DNA from: Varroa destructor
Lineage: Eukaryota; Arthropoda; Arachnida; Mesostigmata; Varroidae
Direction of reading: 5' to 3'
Assembly: GCF_002443255.2 (NCBI RefSeq)
Contig: NW_019211456.1
Location: 46,138,324-46,202,323, forward strand
DNA length: 64,000 bases
The notes under the pieces are model-generated. The model searched no databases, was not told where the DNA came from, and saw only the letters and a list, made by a program, of their open reading frames with translations. Below are positions 1 through 13,784 of the stretch, piece after piece (position 1 is the stretch's first letter; each line of letters opens with the position of its first letter). The translations under genes and the position numbers were made by a program.

Positions 1-3
1 ACG

Positions 4-192
4 TCATTTTACGTATTCCTCTCTGTTCAGCATGTGCACAATGGCGGTGAGGAGGTCTGGCAACGGCGTAAATGTCCAGTTGGTGATGTTCTGTCTATAG
101 AGTTCCGTAGGACGTCGAGAAAGCGACGGGGGCGATATGCAAACGGAGTACGGCTTCCCTCTAGGATCATTAGGGATATCAGCTAGACCCAC
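4..192 (-). CDS. Candidate 3'-terminal host exon, unidentified
   Basis: The minus-strand frame ends in TGA at 4-6 and is preceded near 193 by TTCTAG after a pyrimidine-leaning tract, a fair 3' splice site. The frame is less AT-biased than its surroundings and contains two N-glycosylation sequons (NIT, NWT) and the tail LLTAIVHMLNREEYVK. No family is recognised. At about 60 codons it could still be chance. Confidence 0.3.
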   Translation of the reverse strand: MGLADIPNDPRGKPYSVCISPPSLSRRPTELYRQNITNWTFTPLPDLLTAIVHMLNREEYVK

Positions 193-499
193 CTAGAATC
201 ACACGTAAGAGAGTCATCAAACATGTCTCATCTAATCAATTAGCAGCACCAATGCTTCAGGTTAATCGTGTATAATGCTTAATACTAAACAAATATATTG
301 GTCGTTACGTACGCGTCGCAAGCTCACGGTTGAGTCGGGTAAAACAAACTGCTGTGATTTGGTGGGAATAGTGGCCCAAATCGCTCCTTTTTTTTGCGTT
401 ATCGAAGGTTCGGTACTAAACGCTTACGATTGGAAGCCCTATACTCCAGCAACGCAACCGCGTGCACGGTTCAATAGACGTCCAGAAAATCTTGATTAA

Positions 500-3400
500 G
501 CAACGTAGGTTAGGAGGTATGTACCACCAAGGTTATGCAGGTACTTGAATTATGCAGGTGTGTAGTCATAACGTACTTGCGTGCTAGACACGTCTAGGTT
601 CGGAATCGAACGTATCGTTTTAGATTTTTTTCGTTAAGTGTTTGCACTGGCGTTCTTCCGGCTTATGAGTACAACTATTATGCTAACATCTAGGGAAAAC
701 CCTGGCGCTCCTATGTGTGCGCTCCAAGCTTCTGCAAACTGTTACACCCCTTCCCCTATAACGAAACCTGTAAGCTGTTAAAAAGATAACAGAAAAAACA
801 GCGACTTGCTTTTGTCATCGCCAAGCAACGAGGTCCTGGCAGATCTTTCGCTTCAAACTGGTTTCGCTATAAAGCGCGTGTCAACCAGCCAACGAGGAGG
901 TGTATTGAAGAGTTAAATAACCCCGCATATTTCGTCCATTCACAACCAAAGCCTTTGATGGTACTGGGCTGATATTCCAATAGTTGCTGGATGCTCATCG
1001 ATGCAGGCGATCCCCATCTACTCATTTCATTGACATGTTCGCGTTAGTTATCAAATTAATCAGCTTTATAGATTGGCGACATTATTAACGAGCTGCGAAA
1101 TGGTATATTATTAATGTGTGGCAGACGCTCAAGCTACGTCAATATGCCCTACGCATATCGTTCTGGATTGCCTCTGTTTTTATGCACCTTTCTTCATTCA
1201 TTTGTGTTGTCCGACCTGTCTGCTACACCCGAAGTTTTAGGCTAATAAATGGTCTCATGTCGTATAAAAGTCTGACCGTTCCCGTACGCCTCCCCAATTT
1301 ATGGCTAAATGTTAACTAGCTATACGCGAATGCGAATCGTTGGATCGGTGATCTGTGACTGTTTCGTTGGTCAGTTGAATTGGCATTGTCGCGCAGAAAA
1401 TTTGGGCAGTCTGAGCAGAAAAAGAGGCATGGAAGGCGAAAACATTCACCACTCGCCCAGTGATGAGCGCGATAGGAGGATACGTTAGAGTTCAATTAAG
1501 GAATAGGAAGAAAAGACAATAGAGGCGGGGTCTAAAGGGAAGAATAGAAAAAGAACACATTTGTATTTTACTCATACGTACCCTGCTTCTGTTCCTAGAA
1601 AGCGTATGTTGAGCTGAACTAGCTCACCGTTCTAAATAGTGGGATTTCGCTGTGTTGCTTAGACTTCTGAGGAAAGAAACGCCGAAGATACGCCGAACGT
1701 ATTGGTAGCGGTGAGATTATTCCCACTGCCGTTGCTCCTTGATACCACTAGCACACATAGCTAATAGTTACCAGCTTCACAAGTTTTGCCTCCTTGGTTG
1801 GCTGCTTGCCTCCAGTCCCTCACTGTTATCTTTCCATTCATATGGAAAAGTAGACGGCAGAGAGTAAGGAAGGTTGGCTGAGAAAGGGAGCCTGGACAGA
1901 AAAGGCCGTTTGAGAAGTGATTAGTTTGGAAGGAGGCCCGTAGCACGCGGCAACAGCCCCATCACAGCTGAGCTGCCGTTGTGAAGCAGTTGCGGCACAC
2001 AGGTTGCGGAATTCCATCCCCACTCCGACTTTGCTTACAGAGCCTCTGGCGAGCGGAACGGTAAAAAATAACCAAAACCAGTGTCGCAGAACAAAATGCT
2101 GGATTTTTACTATTTAGCCTATTTGAGAATTGAAAAGGTCTCTGGGCGCGAAAGAAATGCAAACGTTACAACGAATCTATACGAAATATAGTTGTATACT
2201 ATAGTTACATTTTCAATAGGCATGTCAACTCGATAGATAGTGCCGCAGCATAAAATGTGGAAGCGGTAAACAGGTACAGGAACGACAGGAGAATAAGGTA
2301 GGAGGATTTTTTTACGGGCCAGACCGAAAAACTCTTGAGATAGTTGTTGCCTTTCCTCTTCAGAGCCCGCTGCTGAGCCTTTATTGGTCTCTTGCTATTT
2401 TCTATAAGTGTTTACGATGGTTTGAAGTGAGTGCCGATACCACTAGCATTTAACCGATTGAACCTATTGCACTGTCGTAAGATAGCAAAGCCACAAATGT
2501 CGGTTTAGTATGCCGTCGGTGTGCTACTGACATAAATTCGATATTCGATAAATACAAAATGGCTTGCGTACATTTTCTCTATACCTCCATGTGCCATGTA
2601 TAAGCTTCACAGTGGTAGTAACAGAAATATATTTCACCAAATGTTTAGTTACGAAGAGCTGGTACCACTTGACAAACTGGCATAACCTAGTTCGTTCAAT
2701 GCGTGCAACGGCGCTTGCACGTCTGACGAGCCTACCCAGAAATCACGTAATATTCGTTACCTAGAAATTTTCCGTCCGTTAGAAATTATTCGAGCAGCTT
2801 TCATATGAATCGCAGTCATGCCGCAAGCGAAATCCCGACGTAACTTTGGCCAGAACAGAAAACCTGTAAGGCGTTGTTTAGGAAGTGAACGGTAGACATC
2901 GTACAACATAACGTAAACCTGTTGCAGCTGTGGAGCGACGAATCTCCGTTGGCGGTGAGTTCTGAAAGGATATACTCAAGTCAACATAAGACACTCACCG
3001 TCCGATGTACTCAAGCTAAGGCTCTCCAGCTGCATTCCACAGTAGCTTGACATTATTGTACATATATATAGGACTGAGATACGATATTCGGACAGAAACA
3101 CAAACATTACGACGCCTTGTTATAACTCATATTCTGCCAACTGAGTTATATAGCACAGTGCCGTCACGCCAGCGGTCCAACCAAGTGACTAATTAGTTGC
3201 ACGGAATAATACGGTTATCTTGCTGCGTATATCTTTTACGTCAAGCCTGCGTGACGCCTGATAAACGGTGATAGCGAGCGCGGTTGTTCATGTCCGATAT
3301 AGCTACAATGGCAAGCCTGTGGTGGTTATAATGGCAGTCGTAAAGGCTCTTTTATCTCCCGTCTTGTGTGCTGGATGCCACATTTCAAGTGTTCCGCCAC

Positions 3401-3845
3401 GCTATGCTCTGTTCATATCCATAATCTATGCGTGTGTGGTAGATCATAACTTCTGTCCTTTAATCGAGTACCTGGGCTGAACTCGTTAGTTTTGATCGGA
3501 CAGCGTATATCCCGTCGACATCTTTTTACTATTCTTCATATACTGATAAAACGAAACCTGTCCGTTCCACTGGAAACCGGCTAACGTGACAACAACGGTA
3601 ACAGAACTTCATCCAATCCTACAGTAAATAAATGTGAAGTTGAGTTTCTTTGTCTGTGCCACGGTAGCCATGGCAGGCCGGCCTGTCGTCTTAGATTACT
3701 CGTCTTCTTAGTCAAACCGTGCTCTTTCTATACGTATTTATATACTAGTAGTTTGCTGAACGAAAAAGCAGCGCGATCTGGCCATTCCGGTCTTCAGCCG
3801 TGTCGACGTTCTAGGTTCTAGGCTGCTTGTCTCGCACCGATGCTG
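500..3845. other. No supported gene
   Basis: Only short open frames (under 75 codons) on both strands, without splice or promoter support. No repeat or RNA gene noticed. Confidence 0.6.
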
Positions 3846-4081
3846 TTACACTGATCCCAAATAAAATGAACCTGAGCAGTCTTCCATCCTTCGCAACTTT
3901 GGCAGGAGAAACGACGCAAGAATAGTAAGAGGATAGGGATAGGTTGGAGCGATTAGTTTCAAGGCGGCTCTTCGGGCCCGCAAATACTGAATTCCTGGCC
4001 TTCCCCGGTAGTTGCGCACCTTGTGCAAGGCTGAGCGGAACGGAGCGCTGTTTGCCAACGCTTTACCGAGTGTTCGCCAGC

Positions 4082-4405
4082 TTACCGAGCGGCCACTGAC
4101 AACGAACGTGCAAACGCCAGACAGGAGTGGGGACAGAAAGTCATAAATTGTCCATGGCGCAAACACGAACACAACAGCGATCCCCCGGGGCGGACCGCAC
4201 CGCCAGCTGCAAACGCATCCACAGGAGTAGCGGTAGCGTTAGCGCCAGCAGTTACCCTTGCAAGTGGCAGCCAAAGACAGGCACAATCCGTAGACGACTG
4301 CATAGCTTTCTGTTGGAGCCTAGATCGAGCAGTCGTGAACGGACTACCACAGTCAAGTAAGTTTCCCTGTTTCAGCGCCGCCTCGCGGTCAGTCTGTGAG
4401 GCCAT
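4082..4405 (-). CDS. Candidate first exon in a GC-rich patch, unidentified
   Basis: The ATG at 4405 sits in a GCCATGG context, a strong Kozak match, and opens with MASQTDREAALKQ; the frame stays open for 107 codons. The patch at about 3,960-4,400 is much richer in G+C and CpG than its surroundings, as promoters and first exons often are. The later part is Cys- and Ala-rich without a known domain, so if real, the coding part may stop early at a donor. A plus-strand ORF (4127-4360) overlaps it and is probably a shadow. Confidence 0.3.
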   Translation of the reverse strand: MASQTDREAALKQGNLLDCGSPFTTARSRLQQKAMQSSTDCACLWLPLARVTAGANATATPVDAFAAGGAVRPGGSLLCSCLRHGQFMTFCPHSCLAFARSLSVAAR

Positions 4406-7400
4406 GGCTGATCATGCCAACCAGACATAGCCAGTGGCACAGCAAAATCATTGACGACGGTCCAAGGGGCCCAAAAGGCTAAGCGTAACAACTACACTAA
4501 CACCTTAAGATAATCAGCAACCAAAAAGTTGGTACAGCAGCAGATATCTGGCATTGCTGTCAGCGCTTGGTTACGACTGAAAGGAATAGAACTCGAACGA
4601 TAAACTCCCTCGACTAAACAAGTGGAGAGAAACAGAAACAGCACTTACTGAAATAAAAAAAAGAGGCAAAGAGTTGACACGGAAAGCAACGAAACAAAAA
4701 AAAGGAAAGGTAGTAATTCAGCTGTAAGGGTTTTCCGTCTGAAGAACGGGCGCTGCAAATGGGATGTAACCTATTTGAGGACCGCAAGAGCAGACGATAA
4801 ATTCAGTTTTATGAGAATCGACCGACCTACACCATCATCCCCATTACTGACGCAGTATTTTTTGCCGCTTTGACCCAATCGTTTTAGCTGCAGAGTTTTT
4901 TGCTTGTCGCCACTGGAGATGGCCATTAGGTTGAAGTTGTCGACAACAACAGCTACGGCTGTTCTCTGATCACAGTACCATGGGTTTTGTCCCCAACGCT
5001 TTTCTATGGGGTTCTACTTCTGTGTATAATTTAATTTTGTTAGTACCTAAGGACCACCCCCACGAGCCGTGCACCATATCTAACCAATTTAGATTTGATT
5101 GAAGAAGAAGGTTTTCAGTATTTGTCCGTTAGCGTACCTCGATTCCTAAATATCCGTCAAAGTTTATAGCTTGAACACCTTAAACAGCCCGCTTGGCGTT
5201 CACCCGGGTCGTAGTAAAAGTAGTGGTCAGCATTCTTGTACAAATGGCCTTTCATACTGCATTGATGGAACGTTGCTGCCTCTTTTTTTCCTCCAGTTTA
5301 TTGTCCAGTGGCCGTATCTTAAGCAATCTCATTGGCCCCCAAAATAGCCCCTTCTATATCAATTCTATTTTGTTTCCTCATGCTACGTCCATCGTTGAGA
5401 TGCTGCTTAGGTTTATTAAGCTCCCGGATTTGCATTCCAAAAGTCTTTGTGATGGGACTAGGGTTCGCGTCCCGTTCGACGAGCAACAGCAATTGAGCAT
5501 CTCTATCTTACAGAAGTAATTTAGTTTCGCGGTAAGTGCTTATTGGCCAACGTTCTTCGGTAAGTTAATAGCTTTTCTTTTTTAGCTTATTAGTGTAGCT
5601 AACCCAGAGCACCACTCCATTTTCTGCTACGAATAAGTCTAGTTGCATTTGACTTTGAGCATTTCCTGTGCAGTACTTATGATTAATGCCATGAATTTAA
5701 GGTCGTTCTAATTCAGATTTTATAACTACAATGTCCTTCTTCTGCATTCACGGATTCATGTAGACGGCGACGACTATAGCAGGCCGTTCCAGTCGGACTG
5801 GAAGCGGGACAAACACGTCAGGGCAAAAATTGAACCTAGAGACGAAAACCTTAATTAGGCGTGAGATGCTGGCTCAAAAGTACAACCAGTAGTATATCGC
5901 ATATGCTATTTTGCTGTATAACTGAGGGAATGAGGCTGCGCTTTCAGAATAGAACTAGTAGAAGCAAAATATCCTGTAAGGGAGAACCAGGTTCCTTACC
6001 TGAATATGAAGCACAACAGTTTTAAATTGTACAGGCCCCCTTCACAAACTAGGATTTTTTTCGAGGTTTTGAAAATAACACAATAGAGAAAATATCAAGC
6101 TATAATATTTTAAACTGCTTTTGTGTTTATCGGCTTTAGAACAACCCAGGCTAATAGAAAAAGCGTCTCCATTTAGCTCTAGCCGCTTCATGCCAAATCA
6201 AACAAATGGAGCAGATAGACTGGCCACCGTGTTTACTGTTATAGCCCGAAGCTATGCACCATTGACAGTATCGCTGTAGTCGTATGACGTTTATTGGACA
6301 ACATGTTGAAGTTGCAAACACATAAAAAAAACTTTCGAGAACCATCATCTGTAAACACTAGCGTTAGCTTTAGAAGAACACACTGTTTAAACCTAGTTTT
6401 AAAGAAGAAGATACATTTCTCCAGTAGACCATACATAACAAACCTGCACAAATTCTTCTAGCTATTACGACGGTATAAATGTACTTCAGAACCGAAGCAT
6501 ACTATTAAAGTAATTGCTTTGTTTATTGTTAAAGATAGTTACTGCTACCGTTACTGTACGACATTTGTTTTATCCTCTTTAGAAAACAGTTTATTTTATC
6601 CAAAACAATTTAATGCGATTCATATTCAAAAATGAATGTCCTGAAGGCCCTAACTAACGCTGCCGTTGAGCCCTACAATAGACTACGATAAATCCTGGTA
6701 GGGAATGTCTTTATATGTACTGGTATGTTTGTTTTTGCCTAAGATATGGTTGCCTTGTGAGGGAACCCCTCAAGGTGAATCCATGATCAACAAGGCTCGC
6801 AAAGTACGCCTCTTATAGTGTGTTGCATGAACGTCTGTGGCTCCCGAGTTTGCTTTTTATCTAAAAAGAGCTCTGAGTGTTTAAGGACCTTTTTTATGCC
6901 AACACTATTTCCGTCGTCATACTCCTGTACACATAAGAGCAAATGCCTGTTTCTACTCTTATGTATTCGATTTGTTCGTTTTTCTTACCCTTGTGACTTT
7001 GCGAACACCAAGCTTCCTAACGCCCCTTCTATTAGACATTTCACTAGTTTACGGTCGACGAACCAGTCGGCCCTAAGGGCCCTATAGGGATTCTTACTGG
7101 TGGCCTAGAGGTCAATGCAACAAAAAAGCAGGCCTTCAGTGCTTGGAAACAGATCCCCGTGCTGCAAGGTTTAGTGAGCAATGTTTTGTTCCTGTCTCCT
7201 AAAACGTACGTTCTACATATAGGCAAAGTTTCTGCCATTCTTAATTATCCCCCGGTCGATCCACATACGCGCAGTATTTTGTCGCCACCATCATCTTTCT
7301 TTCTTTTTTCCATTTTTTTCCTAATATGGTTTCAACCTATCTACCTCCCGAAACTCTTTCATTATTTCTATCATAGCTGGATTTAAAAGAATGACTGCGT

Positions 7401-10400
7401 ACAGGACAGACCGAGAGATTGTTGTACAAAGTTGTACTAAGTACAAGTGACGACTATCATAGAGAAGCTAGCACAGCTAAATGAAAAGCCAAGGAGACCG
7501 CGTTCATATACCAGATCGGAATGATACTATACGAAGAACGCAAAGCTTTAAAATAAGTATGGTAAACATCCTTTCGGTCTATGTGAGGAAAGATCGAACG
7601 GTGTTTGCTTTGCCTATACAAAACTGTTAAGCCACATCTTTTGAATGTATCTGGTCTCCATTTTGCTCCGCCACACGTCGGTATATGTAATTAACTAAAC
7701 TATAATTTTTCACATACAGCTTGGAAAAGTGGGAACGGCAGACGAGACTTCCTCTGTTGTTTCATATACTGCTTCATTCAACACTGGAACTCGTTTCACT
7801 GAAACTCGCGGTTTTTCAAGCTCTTTTCCTTTGTTGCTTGGTCGATGTTGTTTTCGTTTTCATTCGCTAACGTGATGTGATGGCATAATGGATCCAATAT
7901 GTTGATGACGACTTGCGGCAAACGAGGCGGCCGGGGAATTTCTTCTAGTGGTGGAAAGCGCAATATTGCAGCGAAAATGAGCAAAGCAGAAGGAGCAACG
8001 TTTTCACCTCTCCACACATCTACTTTTCGATTGATCTGCCTTTTCTAATGCCCAACTATTTTTAGAAAAAATTGTATAGCGCTCTTATCCGTCGTATTCC
8101 CGATCAGTCCCCATAGAAAAGGCACGGCAAAAACGATATAGGTTTCTTTTCCGCAAGCACTCGGTTTGTCTGGCCGGGCGGAAAAATCAAAGAAATACCC
8201 TAGGTGGCATTACACTATCGAAACTCCACGACAACTGGTGCGCGATGGCAGGCCCGTGAGTACAATACGGTAGATAGCCCTTAGAGGCAACGGCCAAAAA
8301 GGGTGGCTAAAATATACACGATGCTATATATACCGGCCGTAAACGCAGCTCATAGGTCGCCATGAGTTAACCCCTCATCCCTCCTCTGTGCCTTCCGAAT
8401 GATAAATATGTCACTGAGCTTATTAAGAATACCTCTTTCTTTTTCTATACCCATAACGATCTTATAATCATTTTCGATAGAACCGTGCATACAGACGAAG
8501 AAATAACTCGTGTTAATAGGAAGCCTCAGATATGTTCTAAATCGCAATATCAATGAAGCCTTAGTAACTGATGTGTTTATTTCACAGGAAACTTGCTGAT
8601 GTACAGTGTAAGAATAATCTACGGAGAAAAGACCGGCATCACTGAACTTCGTACATAGATAATGAGAAATGTATAGACCCACGCTCTCCGAATACTAAAA
8701 TTAAATATTCGAGATGTAAAGGAAATGCTTTTTGGAAAGATACTAATATTAGATTACGTTTACTAGTATATAACTGTAGCCTCCTCAAAACAAACTTAGA
8801 GCATGAATCTAACGTTACCCGTTTGTCTATAAAACCAATAATGGTGGTAAACTGAAATGAACAACTATTAGACTACTAGACATTACTTGACCTCCCGATA
8901 TCCAAGCGACTATTCAGATACAAAGTACCATCAAAATTCTCTATTTTTTACTAAACTGTAGGTAAAACCTCTATTACACAAGCGCGTTATGTATATATAC
9001 ATGAGCGAGTTACCGTCGGTCTTAGCTGTTGGAGACTTTCCATGCCGATATGAAGATTTATCCAAACTATGTTCAAAATTTGTGTTACGGTTTGTGAGAT
9101 GGAGGTTGTAAACAAAATGGTGAGTAGTTGTAGGATACGGATTACCCAGAATGATACGTATTGCGTATATCCTTCAAGATAATGTTTGGACACGCGATCC
9201 AGAAACATTTAAGATTATAGCGATAAGAAACCCGGCGGCGGCACCATTTACACAGTGCAACATAAACGTTTTTTTATGCTATATTAGAACTTCAAATAAA
9301 AACCAAGGGTGGCTGCAAGCTCTGGACAAAGATTGGAGAAGTTTTTGAGCGCCGTAATGTCATTTGTCGAAACGTTTCGGGCAATTTTGCCAGCTGCAGA
9401 GATCACTACATGTCTGCCAAGATAGCCTTGGCGGCTCAATAGAACCGTCCGGCCAACTGTAGATGTTGCGTATTGTCGTTAGTCCCGTGTCATACTCATA
9501 GACGTACCCGGCTAGGGCCTACTACCAAGGATAGTTCCACAGGCTGAGACCTTATGCCATTAGCTAAATCACTCACCTAGAGAATTCCGAAGGCTTCAAT
9601 TACGAAGTCTTTGCTTTGCACTGCACCCGCCTCAGACGGCAGAGACGCAACGGCAATGCTGGTGACGCTAGCAACGATGCTAGCAAACTGAAAGCTGAGA
9701 AAGAAAGTCGACATAGCGCTGTGGCATTACTTTAGCTTAGGCCCAAAAACAAGAAATAACCATCATCAGCGGTGTTACAACAAAACAGTAATCAATTTGT
9801 ATCCAACGGTTGAGCGTTTTCTTCGTTTAAGGGGATTAGGCTATACCACCCTGGTTACTCCTCCTGTGTTTGATCTTGAGTTTGAAAGAACCAAGACAGA
9901 TGACAGGAGTGGAGGAATGAGCAAGGTGTCGCCGGCCTCGGTTAAAATTCTTCCTGTCGCTTGGTGTAGCAATATAATGAACGAGAAATTGTGTGCGCAA
10001 TCGCTACAGACTACCTCCACAAGACCCCATGTTTCGCCGTACGCGCTGTCTCTGAGAGGCCGCAGCCATTCCATACTTCTGAACAACCTCCTTCCAGGAG
10101 TTGAATACATGGGTATAGGGAATACGCAAAGTCAAAATATGTGTAATCAGCAAAGACGCACGGAGGCATTAAGCGTTAAGTATGGCTCAAAAAATTGAAG
10201 GGATTACACAAGAATGATGTTTGTACTAGAAGTAAATTGAAGTAATTCATTGCATGTACATTAGTACGATAAAAACTAACCAGTATTTAAAAGGGCCCAC
10301 AATTTATTTTCCTGATCAGGTCCTGCTAATGATGTGGCAAAACTTTTTATCTAGTTGTTTAACCGGAATCTAAGGTTTATCATGTCACAAAGGGAACAAT

Positions 10401-13400
10401 GATTGTTATCTATTTTGTTATTATATTAGGTATTATGTATACCGGTTCAGTTCCGTGAAACTTTTTCATTTGTTTGTGTCAGATTGTCTTTCAAAGAGTA
10501 CGTACCGGTGACTTTTTCGATAAAAAAAAAGTCACTTCATTAATGTCTATGCAAAATTTAGTATCAGTCAAATGCGTTGTTGCGCAGTAGTTGACTCAAT
10601 AAAGCTTTAACATCTCAACAAGATATCTTCCGACAAATCTTGTAGGATGTTAGTGTCGCTTTGTATCGAAACGTATACGTACCGAATCTTTCTGTATTCG
10701 CAAATACGAATACACCAAATCGTATTTTTTATAATGATCGAACCGTTATTGGAAAGTTTACCGATTTCGCCTGTGGAATGATAAGGTTTCAACGTTGGCG
10801 TCCCATAGTAAGCTATCGAATGGTTAGTTGTATGAGTCACGTGAGAAAAAGCATTTAATAATTGACGCAGTATATATTAATTTGGATGAGCTTCAGTACG
10901 TGACAGTTTTATCTTCACGCGTAGAATTAATGCTTAAACTATTCACTGAGAAATGAACAGTGCTAGTGTCGATTCGGTAAGTGGCGGCTGTTAGCGTGCT
11001 TGCATGGCGTGTACATTCCATAGGTGCACGCGCAGACTGGTAAGGTGAAAAGTTCAATTATGAGAACTTGCGACCAATTAAATAGCAACTTTTGTTCGAA
11101 CGAAGCTTCGTGAACAGACAGGCAGTAACTGCGGAAATAAAAAATCACATGACCGCTCATAGTGCACTAATCTTTTTAATGGAGCGCTCTCAATGAGTCG
11201 TATTGCATTTAGAGCTCACTACTCTGCTGTACGAAACGACGTTAGCGTGCGCTTTTTGGGCTATAATGGAGCAAATAATCAGAATATAATTGAGACGTCC
11301 TTGCCGCCAAGAAACATCACCAGTTAAAGCAGACGCAATCTAGACCGTGATAATTGCAGTACTATAACGTGTGATTAGCCGGCAAGTAGGTATTTGTTTC
11401 GATGCATCTGTGGAAGGGACTGTACTATGTTTAAGTGGACACGGTACCAGACTGAGCGATTCCTTTCACTCGGTTGCCTACCCGCCCCCTCCGTACGCTT
11501 CGATCCATGGCCACTTTTGCAAACACCGGAAACATCTCACTCATAGCTCTCTACTGTCCTTCGCTCGGACATCGAAAAGAGCGCAGAGGTGCCAAAAAGA
11601 CTATACACAGAAGTTCGAAGTTATCATTGTTGTCGAAGTTGGCATTGTGTCCATTCATTCCACTAAACTGCGCCGTCCATCTATTCGACCTAAGCCGATT
11701 TCTCGCTTATAGTAGTTCAACAAACGCATTCCTTCATTGTGTCTGTATTGTGCTCCTCGTTCAGTTTCTTGGTGACTACGACAGCACTGATAAGTAAATC
11801 GCTTTCAGAATGATTTGTCTATATGTAATAATATATAATATAATTATAATATAAAAATTTCACTTTACTTAGCGTTGATCCGTTTCAACTCAGCTTAAAC
11901 CGCATTCATGGATAGACCTGGGCTATTAGGTTATATTATATATCTAAGCTATTAGAAGAATAGCTTCAGACTGAAGCCTGGTTTATACACTTCGTTAGCC
12001 TTTTACCTTGTTAAAAGTGTACATGTACCTGAATGTTTTATGCATTCCACAGTTGGACCGATATCTTAACTATTTCGTATAGATATGATGTATCCTTAAG
12101 TAATAATACTACACTCTCTATACTGCCAAGCTGTTTTGATTGAATTTGCTCATGTTCTTTTAGGCGTTACTGTTGTCCTTGAAGGAACGAGTTTTGTGAG
12201 TGATTTCTCAGCTATCTAAAGATTGCAGCGTCCATCAACGCAGAACTCCAGTCTCCTGCTTAGTCCACGACGCTGCGTCTTCCGTTTCCTGGTAGAGCTG
12301 TCGTCCTAATCCTTCGGGTCGTCCAACAGAGTGAACGACGATCCCTTTTGATGGCATAGCTATTTAATCAGTTGGTCGAAAGCGAAAACTGCTGCTGCTG
12401 CTGCTGCTGCTGCCAAAGTTAAGACATGTTGACAAGTCAAGCTGAGGGAGGAATAGATAATAGTCTGGAACTCACCAACGAGGAACATATAAGAAAAACA
12501 GGTCAAATAGAGAGCACCATATTACTACTTGTCATCAATCTTTGTATTAAATATGGGTCTGTGTCCACTATTAGAACAAAGAGTCTGGATAAAAGTAGAC
12601 CAAAGTGCTGGAACGATTAGAAGGGGAAGAGAAGGGGGCTAGTGGGCAATGTTACGGAGGTTAGTCTTTGAGATAAGGCTTAGTCCGGATAGAATAGGAG
12701 TGATCCGAAACCGACACAAATGTACTATAAAAAGGGCAAACAGCGTTTCTATGTCGAGGTCAATTTCCTTCGTTGGGCGGATCAGTCGATGGCTTCAACG
12801 AGTTTCGGGCTTTTCCCAATACCTTTTTTTTTTGTTGTTTCAGTCCTAACTTCCCGCGATGACAGTTGCATGTGCCATCCAGTTGATGCCTACGCTTCCT
12901 GCTCTGTCCTTTGTCGACAGCTAATGCAGCAGAACGCAATGTAAAACGAACTAACATTCAAGTCATTCGTAACACACATAAATCCAATAGAGTTTTGCAC
13001 CTAGCCAGCCGAACCTGCCGATACGATTATGTCTCCTCAGGGGGTGATAGGTAAACACACAACCTTTACGTCAGACAAGTACGAACATTCGTACTTAGGC
13101 TACGGTGATAATGAATAGAATGAAAAGCCAAAAAATCTAATAGAAGAAAAGTATGAGAAACAAGTTCAAAGAGAGCATTGCAAATGATGATGTTTGTATT
13201 ATGGATTGTATGCCAAGTGAATTATATGCAACTCTAATTCTAATGGTCGTGGAGTAGAACAATACATATGTCCATGCAGTTGTAACGATCCTATGACTCT
13301 ATGACGGCTGATATTGCAAACATCGGAATTAAGTTGCAGTAAACTCCTTATTGAAACGAAAATTTACAATAAAAGGCAATCGCCTATCTGAAAAGGTTCT

Positions 13401-13517
13401 GAGTTGAACACATGCGAGTGTATTTGGTCGTATACAGGAGTCGTGCGAAGTGAAAGTACTGTTAATGTACGCAGTGGCAATGAATATTTTCGTGGGGCTA
13501 GTTTGTTACCTTGATTA
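4406..13517. other. No supported gene
   Basis: AT-rich DNA with scattered frames up to 133 codons (9797-10198, plus), with an 89-codon frame opposite it and no promoter or clear splice borders. (CTG)8 at 12389 is the only clean repeat. I cannot support any gene. Confidence 0.5.
12389..12413 (+). repeat. (CTG)8 microsatellite
   Basis: Eight uninterrupted CTG units. No supported exon contains it; read as CTG codons it would give leucines followed by a stop codon within about 20 codons. Confidence 0.9.
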
Positions 13518-13784
13518 TTACGCCATCTCATTCAACTGGGTCCGCTGCGTCTTACTGGTAAAATATCCTGGCCACCAGGAAGTATAGTTCTGGAGGTTTA
13601 TGCATTCGGTACAGGCTGGCTTGACGGCCAACAAAGAATCCAAGTACGCTGAGTGCCGATTGCGGCCTTCGCTGTTACAGCTACTGCCCCTACCGTCGCC
13701 TTTTTTGATGGGATGGATTCCGAGCCGGGAAAGCAAGGTTGAAGTTACACCGTAGGACACGGCAGGGATTTTCAGCTGCTTCAT
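13518..13784 (-). CDS. Candidate host exon, unidentified
   Basis: An 88-codon frame with balanced codon use in a locally GC-richer stretch. It starts MKQLKIPAVSYG and contains the cysteine-bearing ACTECINLQNYTSWW. Near its 3' end, ACCAGTAAGA gives a good donor (GTAAGA), so it may be spliced onward. No protein family recognised. Confidence 0.3.
   Translation of the reverse strand: MKQLKIPAVSYGVTSTLLSRLGIHPIKKGDGRGSSCNSEGRNRHSAYLDSLLAVKPACTECINLQNYTSWWPGYFTSKTQRTQLNEMA

Noticed and set aside
5455..5490. GGGTTCGCGTCC as the B box of a tRNA or SINE
   Set aside because: No A box at the right distance and the surrounding bases do not fold into a cloverleaf.
9797..10198. 133-codon plus-strand frame as an exon
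   Set aside because: Some protein-like stretches, but no fold, promoter or clear splice borders, and the opposite strand is equally open.
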